A DNA stretch of 64,000 nt from Roridomyces roridus (taxonomy: Eukaryota > Basidiomycota > Agaricomycetes > Agaricales > Mycenaceae): NCBI GenBank assembly GCA_029378245.1, contig JARKIF010000005.1, forward strand, positions 1,860,001 to 1,924,000, written 5' to 3'. Each line of letters starts with the position of its first letter. Position 1 is the first letter of the stretch. Under the pieces are notes generated by a model. That model was not told the DNA's origin. It saw only the letters and a list, made by a program, of their open reading frames with translations, and searched no databases. Of this stretch, positions 8,380 through 19,742 are shown one piece after another. A program made the translations under genes and the position numbers.

Positions 8380-9240
8380 CACAGATGATGTTGACTCCAC
8401 CCCACCTTCTACAACGCCGGAAATTGTTGCTAGGGCCGAACCATCGTGCACTGCGTTCGCAAACGCTGCAAGAAGGCGTACCCTCAACCACTGACGTTGC
8501 AAGAATTTGGTGCCGCTCCGATGCCCTCCCCCGTCCTCGACGTGTTTACTGGGCTGTCAGTGAAGGGGAGGAAACACCTTGATGCAGTACACATTGTGAA
8601 TAGGTACGTGTCCTTGGACTTCCTTCATTCTTTTCTTTCTACCCTTTCCACCCACGTACCACCCTCTGCCCAACTCCTACACCACAGAGCAGGGCGAGGG
8701 TGCTCGTGGCTTTTCTTGGCTGTCTATTTTGCGTTTTACATCGCACTGGCAACCTTCCTTCTCTCGTTGCAACTCAGCTGATTGTCCTCACCTAGGGACG
8801 GACAAGGATATACAGATCCGCTCGACACCTCCATCTCACCTCCTTGGCACGCAGGTCCCATGTTTACAACACCGGACATTGTCGTTGGGGATGACCATCG
8901 TCCACTGCGTTTGCAAGAGCTGCAAAAAGGCGTCCCCTCGACCTAAACGAGACCATCTCGTCAGCACCATGAAACGAGGAGGAGGGAGAAGACGGACGGC
9001 TATCTTTGGGAGGGTTACTGGGTCAGAACGATGGCGGGACGCAGGACGGGTGTTGGAGGAGGGCAGTGTCATGCATAGGTGCGTCTTTTACTTTTTCGCG
9101 TTCCCCCTTCATTCGCACTCCTACCTACGTGCTTCTCTCTGCCCAATTCCCACCACGGAGCAGGGCGAGGGTGGTCGTGCCCCTTCCCCCCTTCGTGCTC
9201 AATTAATCTGCTTGTGCTTGCCGACAGACACTGACTCGTC
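8380..9240 (+). repeat. Tandem duplicated gene remnant (two ~460-bp units)
   Basis: Two diverged copies in direct order. Matching landmarks: TACAAC(G/A)CCGG at 8410 and 8865; a segment encoding IVHCV(R/C)K(R/S)CKKA near 8440-8480 and 8900-8935; and GAGCAGGGCGAGGGTG at 8687 and 9158. Each unit has a short Cys-containing reading frame followed by a possible donor (AATAG|GTACGT near 8603; CATAG|GTGCGT near 9078) and a pyrimidine-rich stretch. I do not recognise the family; the HCxCxxCKK pattern recalls the N-termini of some basidiomycete transposon-encoded proteins, but that is only a resemblance. Neither unit has a convincing complete gene. Confidence 0.5.
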
Positions 9241-9650
9241 TCATTTAGGAAGCACCACGCCGTCGATGGGCGAGGACCGCCTCAGCCACTCGCAATGTAC
9301 CCCTTCACTCCCTCTATTGACTTGACCGGACTCGTCTTCGATGCCAAGCTCATATAGCTGCGAATCTCGAGACCCTGCTTTTGCTGAGTGGCCGCGTCAT
9401 CATGCTACACGCTGCCGAGGCCTTGCATGTTGCTACTACGTGGTCACGGGCGTGGAGTCGACTGTAACCGGAATGTGCTCTTCACCCTGCCCTTCTCATC
9501 CCAATACCACCATCCTCACTTGCCCCATTTACTTACCTCTTTTTTGAATACACTATCAACTTTCACAGTCGTATTATATGTAGCCCCGAATTTGCATTAT
9601 GAATCATATGCTCAGGGGTTCTGAATAATTCTTCTGCTCACACCACGACA
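9241..9650. other. Intergenic, promoter side of the XPG-like gene
   Basis: No reading frame with conserved features. Holds the end of the duplicated remnant and the presumed promoter and leader of the gene starting at 9651. Confidence 0.5.
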
Positions 9651-11481
9651 ATGGGTATCAGCAAGCTATGGGAGGTGAGCCTTGGCTGCTCCAACGGGAA
9701 ATAACTCAGCGCGTACGCTATAGGTCGTTGACGATGCAGCCGAAAAGCGGTCGTTGCTCAATCTTGCCACAAACGAAGGTTTCAAGAACGACAACCGGGG
9801 AATACGGGGGCTGGTCATCGGTGTCGATATTAGGTCAGTATTATCTTTCCTGGAATGAATGGGTCTCATTCTGCCTTCTAGCATTCGCATCAAAGCTATT
9901 ACTGCAGCACTGAGAACCGCTGGAATTCTGAATCCACCTCCTAAGCTGATTCTCGAGCGGATTTTCTATCAACTCTGCAACTTCCTCCTGGCCCCGATTA
10001 TCTTTGTGTTTGTCTTCGATGGACCTGGGCGTCCCAGCGTGAAACGAAACACCCGGGTCGTATTCCGGGAAGGCGATGCGGAACTCATTCGCATTCTCAA
10101 GACCATGATTTTGGACTTCGGCTTCTTCTACTACGAGGCAAGTACATTTGACATGAAGACTATCAATCTCACCTCCCTATTAGGCACCTGGGGAAGCCGA
10201 AGCTGAACTAGCACAGCTGAATGCCAACGACGAACTTGACGCCATCATCACGGAGGACAGTGACAGTCTAGTTTTTGGTGCACATTGTGTTGTTCGTACG
10301 CTAGGGTATGGTCTCTTCTCCAATCTAGACATTCACCCATCAACTTTGATTAGACCTTCTGTCCAGCACGACTGCCTCATTCACTACCACAACGCCATCC
10401 AATACACACAGGGCGTATCTCTCGACCGAGATGGCTTATTGCTCTGCGGCTCCTCCTTGGCGGTGATTACGACGATGGGCTGCCTGGGTTTGGCCCCAAG
10501 ATTGCTCGTGCACTGGCTGCATGCGGCTTTGGGAGGGAGCTCGTCAATATCTTAAACTCTTTTACTGGAGTGACCCTCGCTCAGCGTCTGGGGGACTGGA
10601 GGAATGAACTTCAGATCGAACTGGAAACTAACCGTTCCAGACAGCTTGACTCGCGGCATCCGAAATTGGCTCAAACTATGCCAACCACATTTCCGAATGT
10701 TTTTGTTGAAAAACTATATCTGCATCCATTGACGTCCAAGTCGCCCCTCTTTTCCGCGTCTGCCCCCGACGTGGATAGCTGGCAGCCGAAACAGCCCAAT
10801 ATCAGCTCGCTTTCTTCCTTCTGCTCGGAGGTGTTTGGCTGGCGTGGCAGCAAGTTGTTGGAAAAGTTCAATGCCGTCCTGTGGCCTGGTGCCGCATTTA
10901 AATTGATTTCCTCGGTACGCATTTCATCCTTCAGTATCATGTCTTATCTGAGTTTCCACTGGCAGCCTCACGTCTTGTACTATCCAAGCCAATCAGCATT
11001 TGCAGCTCTATACGATTGGGGTACCCGTGCAGTCCCTCGCCCCGTTACAAAGGTGGTAGTGCTCAAGATGGCCAAGCTCAAGCACTATCATCCAGCATTC
11101 CCCGATTCTCCCCCGCTGAATATCTATCGTGTTGGTGTATCAGCATCGAATTTCGTTCTGCTGGCTGGACTAGCTGCTTTCCCGGCCATGACTCCTGGAC
11201 TTATCTCGATCCCGGAGGCTATCCTGGCCGTAGGGATGCGAGACCTCTCGCTCCAGACAACTGGTGTAAGTTCACAGAACGTCACGACACAAGCGTTTAT
11301 TGACTTTTCTTTACAGCTGACTTTGGCTGATTCCGATTCGGAGGAGGAGGCAGGGACTGAGGATGGCGAGGATGATGATATCCTGGAGATTTACGACACA
11401 GATGAGGAGGATCTGCAGAAGGCCCACTCGAGCTTGAAATCGGCGACGGCGGGAGTTGTCATTGACCTAACCATGGACTAG
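9651..11481 (+). CDS. XPG/GEN1-like structure-specific nuclease
   Basis: Rad2-family nuclease that cuts branched DNA in repair or recombination. The N-terminus MGISKLWEVVDDA and IGVDIS give the XPG-N module. YYEAPGEAEAELAQL followed by DAIITEDSDSLVFGA is the XPG-I acidic motif (exons up to 10305). GGDYDDGLPGFGPK is the helix-hairpin-helix motif. Introns fitted by frame: 9675-9723, 9834-9881, 10138-10183 (GC donor), 10306-10353 and 11266-11315 region (GTAAGT). Between DGLLL and LLLGGDYDDG (about 10444-10450) the frame shifts by one base, so the gene is either broken or mis-sequenced there. The C-terminus is acidic and ends near VVIDLTMD, resembling a SUMO-interacting motif. The ORF from 10444 on is otherwise open to TAG at 11479. 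Confidence 0.82.
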
Positions 11482-11622
11482 AATTGATTCTTATACACCC
11501 TCCTCGTCCTACTCACGCACTTACTTGCGGCATTGCCTGTTCCCTCTCCTAATCACCAATTTTTACACTGAATTTTATTCTATAATGTACTTCATTAAGA
11601 TGCGGTATTGTGAGACTACATT

Positions 11623-13019
11623 TTACACAACTAGTGGATGGTCCTTCTCCCACTGAGTAAGGAAGGACACGAGGTCCGACGAGGCAGTGGGATGAGTATC
11701 GCTCGAAGAGACCCTCTCAGCCACCTCTGCAGATGAATGCGGCCCCTGGGTATAAACACCCACAATCCTAGCCATGTTAATGGCTTGAGATAGCATCGTC
11801 GTCTTCATCCCGAGAGCCGCCTCGATAGTGTTCTTCTTTATTGTCTTTCCGCCCTAGAAACAATCAGTAAGTAAATGCGAGGCTAAGCTTCCAAGAACTT
11901 ACAGAAAGTTCCATATTGGCGGGCCAATTTCTCTTGTAATACTTAGAAGAGAAAGAAGCGGCGAAGTGCCACTGCTTCACTCGTTCCGCGTTGGAGAGGC
12001 GCCGGTGCTGGTTCTGTTTGAATTCGTTGAAGCCGGGTGTGCTCTCGGCCGCCTGCATGATCCACAGCAATTCACCAGCGCTCAATGCATTTGCTTCGGA
12101 CTTGACTTTCTTGACAGAGGCCACTGGTGTCTCGCGTTGGGACCCGGGCGTAGAGGGAGAACGCGGCCGCTTAGCGGGAACCTAAAAATCAATTAGCATG
12201 TCTCAAAGCCAGACTCGTGTGTACGTACACCATCGACAGACGAAACAATGAGATTGAGGCAGCCGTTTTGTGGGATAGTGAGCCAGACGGCATTCAATTC
12301 TGTTGGTTCCTCCGGCCCAAGGAGTATTGCGAAATAGATGGTGTACCCCGCGCTCTGCGGGTCTTCAATGCCGATGTGTGCAGGCCCTAGCGAGTATGTC
12401 AGGTTCGAGACGCCGGCGGGGTCAAGAAGGGGAAAGTAGTCATCGTACCTTTGATAGCGGAGATGGACTCCTGTAGGGCTTTCCAAACGTTCTCCGAACT
12501 AGCCTGCAAATTCCCCGGCAGGTTGACTTGGACAGGAACTTGGATCTCTTGAGAAACTTTGATTTTCTCCATGGAGCGGACATCGTCAATAAGAAGCTTG
12601 AGTCTGTACGCCCCGGCCGCGGGAAGAGACGCTGTAAGGATTGATTTAAGAACCAATTCCGGATGGAGGAATTACACTTACACAGGAGGGTGGAATTGGG
12701 CAAGGAAGAGACGGATGGGTGACTGCTGACTGCTGTTGCTGCCGCAGCTGCAGCGCGTTCCACTTGTAAAATGGGTTTGTCCGTGGTGAATCGCGAGCCG
12801 GGGCAGAGGAGTGCCTCTTTCATGTTCTTCACATTGGTCTTGTGCGACTGGAATTTACCCAAACGATGTACGGGCCACAGGTCTTGCTGATGCTGCACCA
12901 GCTTTACTAAATCGCCACGCTTGAGCCTGATTCTAGAAGGCGGTAATGGTAAGTGTATCATGCAGCCAAATGAAAACATGTCCTTACAAGTCGTCCGAAT
13001 TGTAAGGGCGCTCGGACAT
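11623..13019 (-). CDS. Conserved hypothetical protein, five or six exons
   Basis: Not recognised. The start MSERPYNSDDL (ATG at 13019-13017) is spliced by GTAAGG to IRLKRGDLVKLVQHQQ. Later exons read SLPAAGAYRLKLLIDDVRSM, then PAHIGIEDPQSAGYTIYFAI, then a basic patch (PAKRPRSPSTPGS, VKKVKSE) that looks like a nuclear localisation signal, then ELLWIMQAAESTPGFNEF and a C-terminus ending DLVSFLTQWEKDHPLVV. Introns carry GT...AG ends and keep frame. An Ala run and Ser-rich stretch sit near the middle. Its 3' end faces the 3' end of the XPG-like gene 140 bp away. A nuclear role is only inferred from the basic patch. Confidence 0.75.
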
Positions 13020-13466
13020 ATCAGTCAATCAGGTTGTTGAGTGTAGCAGGCAGCAGACAGGCAGAGGAGGCAGACCCAGAGAATATGGCAGCGAGATGAA
13101 TGGGATTGAGCCTGAAATTCACGGCGGGGTAGGAAGGACAAATTGGAATTTGTACATAGGGACCACAGACAAGCAGGTAGTATGAAAGAAAGGAAGAAGC
13201 AGAGGAGGGAGGAGAGGAGGGAGGGAGGGAGGGAGGGAGGATGAATCTCGGACAGACACACCTGGGACATCCTCTCGACATGACGCCCCGACGGCTTTGA
13301 TAGAATGCCAAGCCAAGCCAAGCCGCGGCGGGAGGAGCGGGCGGGCGGGAGCGAGCGAGCGGCACGCGATTCCTTCGTTTGAGGCACCCTCGATCGAGCA
13401 AGTTGCGGTCGAGCAATCGAAATCGTCGTTTGGTGCGATTGAGCGTCACAAAAGAGGAAGGACTAC
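13020..13466. other. Intergenic with purine-rich simple repeat
   Basis: No gene seen. Contains a GGGA/GGAG-rich run around 13200-13245 and a GC-rich AGCCAAGCC/GGCGGG stretch near 13310-13360, upstream of the minus-strand gene starting at 13019. Confidence 0.6.
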
Positions 13467-14637
13467 CTAATTAGGAAGGGAAACCAGCGGCAAGGGAGCG
13501 GGGTAACCAGCGTGACAAATTTGGCGGGAGCGATCTGTGACATCCCAGATAACCGGGTCACTTGGGCAAGTAACGGCCACCCGGATACATGAATACAACA
13601 GCAAACCACCGATATGACCACACCACGCAATGTATTCGAGACCTTTGAGGAAAGACTTGAGTTTCTCAAAGGAGTTGGGGAACGTGTAGAGAGGGTGGTC
13701 GAATTGTCGAATAAAGATGTAGACAGGGAGGGGTTTGGGGGTTTCATCTATCCGCATCTGTGGTTCTTCAGCAAAGGTCACGACTCTCAAAGAACAGCCA
13801 TACCTGCAAGACTCGTAATAAAAGATCAGCATCCCCCGCCACTTCACTCATTGAAGGTAGCTCCAGGTCAAGACCATAATGGTGCAGAAAGTAGGTGCAT
13901 TCCGCGTGGACATAGTTGAATAGTTCCACACGAAGATCTGAGCCACGGAGAGAACCAAAGTCGAGGTCGAGGACATAATAGCCGTGCAGGCCATGACCGG
14001 ACCACTCGGAAAGATTGAGATGGTTAAATAACAGAAATGGATCCTTCCGGGGGTGGAAATCGACGTCGATGCGGGTTGCCAGACCGGAAACGAATGTGCG
14101 CAGGCCAAAAGCGGCCGGACGACGGAGGACGAGGGGTTGTCGCTGTCCGAGAACGTGGGCGAAGGCGTCGACAGCAAGCGGCTTGTAAACTAGTGGCACG
14201 CCTTGTGCGCCGAGGATATCGTCGAACCGCTCGTCTGCAAGGGGAAGCCGCTGAAGTCAACGTCAGACAGGAGAGGGCAATGCTGATTGTGGCTTGATGC
14301 ACCTTGAGACGACCCCCACGCAACCGAGCGAAAACTGAGCAACCCGGGACAACTTGTGAAATTTCTGGGACGGCAGGGACGGCGCAAGATGGGGAGCTCC
14401 GCTCCGGATCGTGAGTGAGGTCCGACCATGGGGATTCGTCGCTGTACAGCGCCAGGTCGTCGCTGTCAGCGTCATCTAGCACATCTAAGTACTGCAAATC
14501 AGCAGCGAAAAATGGAGTAAACAAAATCGGACCTTCGCATGCACAGATTAAACCTTTGGGCCCGCTGTGCGTCAGAAAGTGAGGAGATGAAGAGGACTCG
14601 AAGGCTCACCGTCGTCCAGTATGAGTTCGGGGTACAT
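13467..14637 (-). CDS. Hypothetical protein
   Basis: Not recognised. Start chosen at MYPELILDD (ATG 14637-14635), whose GTGAGC donor splices in frame to GPILFTPFFAADLQYLDVLDD. That is followed by an acidic segment (DADSDDLALYSDE), ARLRGGRLK, KRLPLADERFDDILGAQG, then a longer exon with FGLRTFVSGLATRIDVDFHP and ELFNYVHAECTYFLHHYGLD. The last exon begins at MRIDETPKPLPVYIFIRQ and reads to a stop at 13467. The final ~35 residues are low-quality and could hide another intron. Divergent from the RTA1-like gene, with 158 bp between start codons, suggesting a shared promoter region. Confidence 0.65.
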
Positions 14638-14795
14638 GCACGCGTTGGCCCCTGTTGTCGGCAGTCACGCCATGCTGGCACGTGCCAACGCGCGCGCAGC
14701 CATGATGGCAATTCCCCGTTTCTCCGTTAGGCATTGGTCTTTAAATTCCTCCATGAAATGATGTCTTCCACGGTCCTCGAACTCTGCCTCGGTCC

Positions 14796-16251
14796 ATGTC
14801 CATCTCTAGAGCTTTTTCCCTGGTCGCTTCCGTCTTGCTCTTCCCCTCCTTCGCCCATGCTGCTCATCACACCAATCTCCCTCGTCCAGCCAATCCGTTC
14901 CTCCACCCGAATCTCGACCCGTTCAACCCTCTGAGGTGGCTCGTAAAATATTTGACGCAGAAATTCTCTTATGCATTCTTGAAGATACATTGCTTCGAAT
15001 GTCCTCACAGCAATAGCCTTCTGTACAGTTTCAACGCTACTTCTCATTCATGCCTATAATTCTGCCATGTAGCCCTCGTTATGGCCGTCGCGTTGACCCA
15101 AACGTTCTGGACGTACAAGTACCGGGCCAAGTTCATGCTTGCAATGACCATCGGCTGTTACACCTTCGCCCTTGGACTTGCGACGCGGTTCGGAATGCAT
15201 GTCCACCCAGAGTCGAAAGGCGCGTCTTCAACGTGGCAGCATTGGTCCTTGACTTACCCTTTGTGCACCAGGCATATACATTGCGGAATACCTGTTTACG
15301 GGTGAGGTCGCAACACACGCGGTAATTGTATGCTCAACATCCACCTAGTCCTCAGTCCCTGCGCCTTCATCGCAGCGGAATACGTCCTGCTGGGCCGACT
15401 TGCCCGGTACCTGGAAGCTGACAGGCACCTCCTCGTGAACCCGCGCCGAATCACAATCGTCTTTATCTCATCCGATATAACAACCTTCCTAATCCAGGTC
15501 ATTATTCCCATTCCAAAATAGCCCCGTTCCTTTTACAGATCATTTTTGTTCGTTTCATGCAGGCCGCGGGAGGTTCTGTCTCCATCGCATCCAACACTCC
15601 GTCTGTAATCCTCGGTAAGTGGCATCTCTTCTCCCGACTGTTAACCTGTTCTCATCCTGATTCTTAGCTGGTTCGCATGTAAGTCAAGGCTGTCAACCCA
15701 AAGAAAGCTGTTGAATGTGTGATTCCAGATCTTCCTCGCGGGCCTCGTCCTTCAACTGGCCTCATTCCTCGTCTTCACCTGCATATTCTTTGTGTTCATC
15801 CACCGGGTGCGGACACATGAACCAGCGATATGGAAAGTGGACGCCGGCAAGAAGCACTGGTTCCGTGACTGGCGCACACTGGTCGGCGCTATGATATTCA
15901 GTTTCATCGGAATATTGGTACGCAAACAAACAAAAAAAAACCCGCGGCAGCTGAGTTTAACTGACTGTGTCGTAAATAGATCCGATCCGGCTATCGTGTC
16001 GCTGAACTCTCCCAGGGCTTCTTTGGTCATCTCGCAACCACCGAGGCCTTTTTCTATGGTTTAGGTTCGCAACAACTTCAGACTTTGTTCCTTGATTCAT
16101 CACTGACAACCCATCAGATACCATCCCGCTCTTCCTCGCCATCTCTGTCTACGTCGTCTGTTGGCCACCCGCTTATATCGGTAATGGGACCCCACCGGGT
16201 AAAGCGGCCGAGGCCAGTATCGATTCGGCTCCTGCTGTGAAGGAGGAGTGA
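14796..16251 (+). CDS. RTA1-family (RTM1/RTA1-like) seven-helix membrane protein
   Basis: Member of the fungal lipid-translocating exporter family linked to sterol/sphingolipid stress and drug tolerance. A signal-like N-terminus (FSLVASVLLFPSFAHA) precedes the family entry DPFNPLRYIASNVLTAIAFS, assembled across two introns. Later: FMLAMTIGCYTFALGLATRF, HPESKGIYIAEYLF, LSPCAFIAAEYVLLGRLAR, SSDITTFLIQAAGG, LVLQLASFLVF and RSGYRVAELSQGFFGHL, each matching family helices. The C-terminus is hydrophilic (KAAEASIDSAPAVKEE). About nine exons. One is an 11-nt microexon (15668-15678) joining LA to GSHIF. The intron after HPESKG appears to use a GC donor (GCGCGT). Expected in plasma membrane or ER. Confidence 0.92.
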
Positions 16252-17411
16252 GGTCCTTCGCATACTCTAGAGGATATCTATTGGGTTGGGTTGTATCTTG
16301 GTTGTTCGTTTATTCATGCACCTATTGCAATTTCTTTCCAGTTGGTGGAGCTCATGTGCGCTTTTGGGCCACTACCAAATACAATTCCATTGCAAACCCG
16401 ACCCGTTCCCCACTCGCGCGAAGTTAGCTCGTAGCGAAGAGGAGGAAGGAGGAGGGTCGCCCACTGCTTGAGGTCATCGACGGGCTGCTACAGCGAGGAT
16501 GAGTAATGGCGAGATGAAGATGAGCGAGGAACGTACTAAAGGGACTCGCCACGTCGCTTATTAGGGAGGATACTTGGATGGCCCCCCACGCACGTCGCGA
16601 ACGACCCAGGCCGCTGCCGCAATGAGTTGGGCTTCACCACTGACGAATATCCCCCGGCGAGGTGCTGGGCAGTCGCTAGCCTGGGAATGTGTGAGCGAAC
16701 GCGGGGAATGGGCGGGCAAGTGACTTACCTCCTAGAGGAAAGCGACTGGTAGGAGTTGGTAAGAGTTAAGGAGAGTGGCTGGCAGCGTGACTGGTATTTA
16801 TACCCCGCGCGTGAGTTTGGTCGGGTTTTGCGTCGGCGCATGAATTTGCTTGGTATCAGTGGCTCTGCTGGGCGGTGCTTCCCGTTTGGGCTAGTGTTGC
16901 ATCATCACTGATCAGCCGGCAAGAGTCGGAGCTTGAAGATTAGTATCTTTCCTCTCGCCGAAATTGTGCGCGACACCGGCCGCAACCAATTGCTCCCAGC
17001 TTTCTTTCCTTCAGGTCCCATGCCTTTCTCCCGCTGCTCGCCTATTATCCACCTCCATATAAACTGTGGGCATGATTGCGGGCGATTCGGGAAAGTATTT
17101 GCATGGTGCGTTCTACTGCTTCTTCCACCAACGTCCTTTAAGCTCTTTTTTGCTTGTGCTTCCAATTCAGCTCCCTACGAACGCGATACCCGCCTTGGCT
17201 AGCCCCATTTACCGCAGAAACGATCCACCCTGCGTGTCTTCGGGCTGTCGTTCAGATATTGCACCTATATGATCCGTCTGGGCTAGAACGCCTTGAGTTC
17301 GGAGCAGCTGGAACAAGCGCCGCGACCGCCACAATTTGAATATTCTACCTGCTTAAATTGGCCCCATGACCACCTCTGACGTTCAGTGCCCCACGCCCTT
17401 CACTGTACCCC
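16252..17411. other. Intergenic, about 1.16 kb
   Basis: No conserved reading frame. Includes 3' flank of the RTA1-like gene and the promoter side of the FMO gene; an AT-rich CATATAAAC lies near 17055. A short upstream frame (17366-17449, ATG ACC ... TAA) overlaps the FMO start in another frame. Confidence 0.5.
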
Positions 17412-19699
17412 ATGATCTACCCTCTGAGCTCTTTGCCCACTCTCGATAAACTGGGGGTGGCAGTCCAAGACGACGTGGATGCAAAGAAAATCGCGACAGA
17501 GTGGTTCGAATCATTCTCTGCTTATGCTACAGCCGGAAATCTCGACAAACTACTCACTCTCTTCGTGGAAAACGCGTTATGGAGGGACATTCTCGTTCTA
17601 ACTTGGGATTTTCGGACCTTCGAGGGCATCGAGACCATTCGGACATTCCTCACCCAACGTTTAACGACCGCCCATCCGTCGGCATTCCAACTCAAGGACG
17701 AGTACCTGGGACTCAAGCGGCCTTACCCTGATGTCGCCTGGATCGAGGCTATGTTTAGTTTCGAGACGAACATCGGACTGGCCTCTGGGGTATTCCGGCT
17801 CGTCCCGCAGAAGGAAGGAGATTGGAAGGCCCATTGTGTATTTACCAACCTTGACGATCTCAAAGCTTTTCCGGAGAAGGTCAGCGGTATTCTTGTTCTT
17901 ATTGAAACGCTGAACCCGGATAGATCACCATACCTGCTTTGCCAAATGAAGGATGGGAAAACGCGCAGCGTCAACGCCGGCCTCCCGCCTTTGAGAACAA
18001 CGATCCGACCGTTCTTATTGTTGGCGGAGGGCAGAGTGGTTTGGAACTCGCGACCCGACTCAAAAGTCTGGATATATCCGTCCTTGTCGTTGAGAAGAAC
18101 CCCAGAATTGGTGACAATTGGCGGAACCGATATGAAGCCTTGCGTTTGCATGATCCCGTCTGTGAGTGGCATTACTTACCTGAATTCCTCACATGTTGCA
18201 TGAGTGCAGGGTACGATCACCTGCCGTATCTTCCGTTCCCTCAAGGATGGCCCGTGTATACGCCAGCAGGCCAAGTAACGTCCAGTTCCTACTTCACGTG
18301 GCTTCAATTGAAGTTGAATAGATGGCCAACTGGCTGGAATATTACGCAGATGTCCTTGACGTTCCTGTATGGACGTCCTCCGAGGTTAAAGAGGCTGCTC
18401 CGGACGCTTCTGGAGCGTGGAAAGTTACAGTGAAGAACGCTCAAGGCGAAGAACGAGTCTTTCAGGTCAAGCACCTTGTTTTCGCGACCGGGTTCGGGAG
18501 CTACCGAGGGAAACTCCCCACGTATCCGGGAATGGTAGGCTTGTCTTTGTTTTCGGAGGTGATTGAATGAACCTTGTCACAGGAGGACTTTAATGGCTCC
18601 ATCCTCCACAGTTCGCAGCACAAGAAGGCTTTGGACCACCAGGGGAAAAAAGTTGTCGTTATCGGTGCATGCACATCAGGTACCGTCCTATAAGTATCTT
18701 TCTGGGCGGAATCTGACGGTAGAAAAGCGCACGACATTTGCGCGGATTATTACCAGCATGGAGTTGGTTCGTCTTGGGCGAATAATTCCCGTCCGGCGCG
18801 TTTAATAAATCCTCCTAGACGTGACCATGTTCCAGCGCAGCTCGACCTATGTCATGACGACTACAAACGGTTGGCCTATCCTCATGGGCGGTTTGTATTG
18901 GGGTGATAAACCTCCCACCGACATTGCGGACCGACTGAACGCATCGTATCCTAACCGCCTCATGGAGTCGATCGCGCCGAGAAAGACTCTGGAAGTGGCA
19001 GAAGCGGACAAGTTAATGCTCACTCAGTCAGTTGGTTCGTCATCTGATACTCTGATGTTTTGTACAGGGACCTTCTGGACGGCTTGCACAAGCGCGGGTT
19101 CCGAACAAACATGGGCTACAAGGATGCCGGGTTCCTGCTTGCAGTTTGGGAGAATGCCGGAGGGTATTATATCGGCGGGTGCCTTGTTTCTCGTCTTCCC
19201 TCATCAAACTCATTCATAGCTAGACGTTGGGACGAGTCAGTTAATCGCCGACGGCAAGATCAAACTCAAGAACGACTCTCTTATCGAGCGGTTCGTCCCC
19301 GGTGGGCTCAAGTTTGAGGATGGGAGCGAACTGGCAGCGGATGTCGTGATCTTTGCTACTGGGTATCCCTCCTCTTTTTTCATAGACGTGCCCTCATTGA
19401 TTTCAGAGTCGGCGACGTGCGAGACAACATCCGGCGCGTCTGCGGAGACGAAATCACTAACAAATGCCGGCCCATCTGGGGTCTAGACGCCGAGGGGGAA
19501 ATCCAGGGATGTTGGCGCGACACAGGAATCCCGGGCTTATGGTACATGATGGGCAATCTTGCATACTGCCGATTCCATTCCAAGCACGTCGCACTCCGTT
19601 CGTTCGTTTCTTCCTACGATGAATCTGGCTTATTGAATACCCACAGAAATCAAAGCAATGGAGGAAGGCCTTTTCGGAGAGCGATACAGCCTCCATTAA
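17412..19699 (+). CDS. Flavin-containing monooxygenase with SnoaL-like N-terminus
   Basis: FAD/NADPH-dependent oxygenase of the class common in fungi (substrate unknown). Residues ~30-150 look like a SnoaL/NTF2-like fold (KKIATEWFESFSAYATAGNL ... GIETIRTFLTQRL). The FAD motif VLIVGGGQSGLELA is near residue 185-200, followed by EKNPRIGDNWRNRYEALRLHDPV. After splicing come WYDHLPYLPFP, ATGFGSYRG, the NADPH-side motif VVVIGACTSAHDI, MFQRSSTYVM and FATGVGDVRDNIRRVC. The last exon ends GLFGERYSLH. Eight or more introns keep frame. The intron at 19171-19219 has no GT or GC at its expected 5' edge (AT...AG). The 3' end faces that of the acetyltransferase, 43 bp away. Confidence 0.9.
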
Positions 19700-19742
19700 A
19701 TAGTGCAGAAGTTGTACAAATATCCACCTGTATGTATATCAT

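Noticed and set aside
13200..13245. CRISPR-like or satellite array
   Set aside because: It is a simple purine repeat with no spacer structure.
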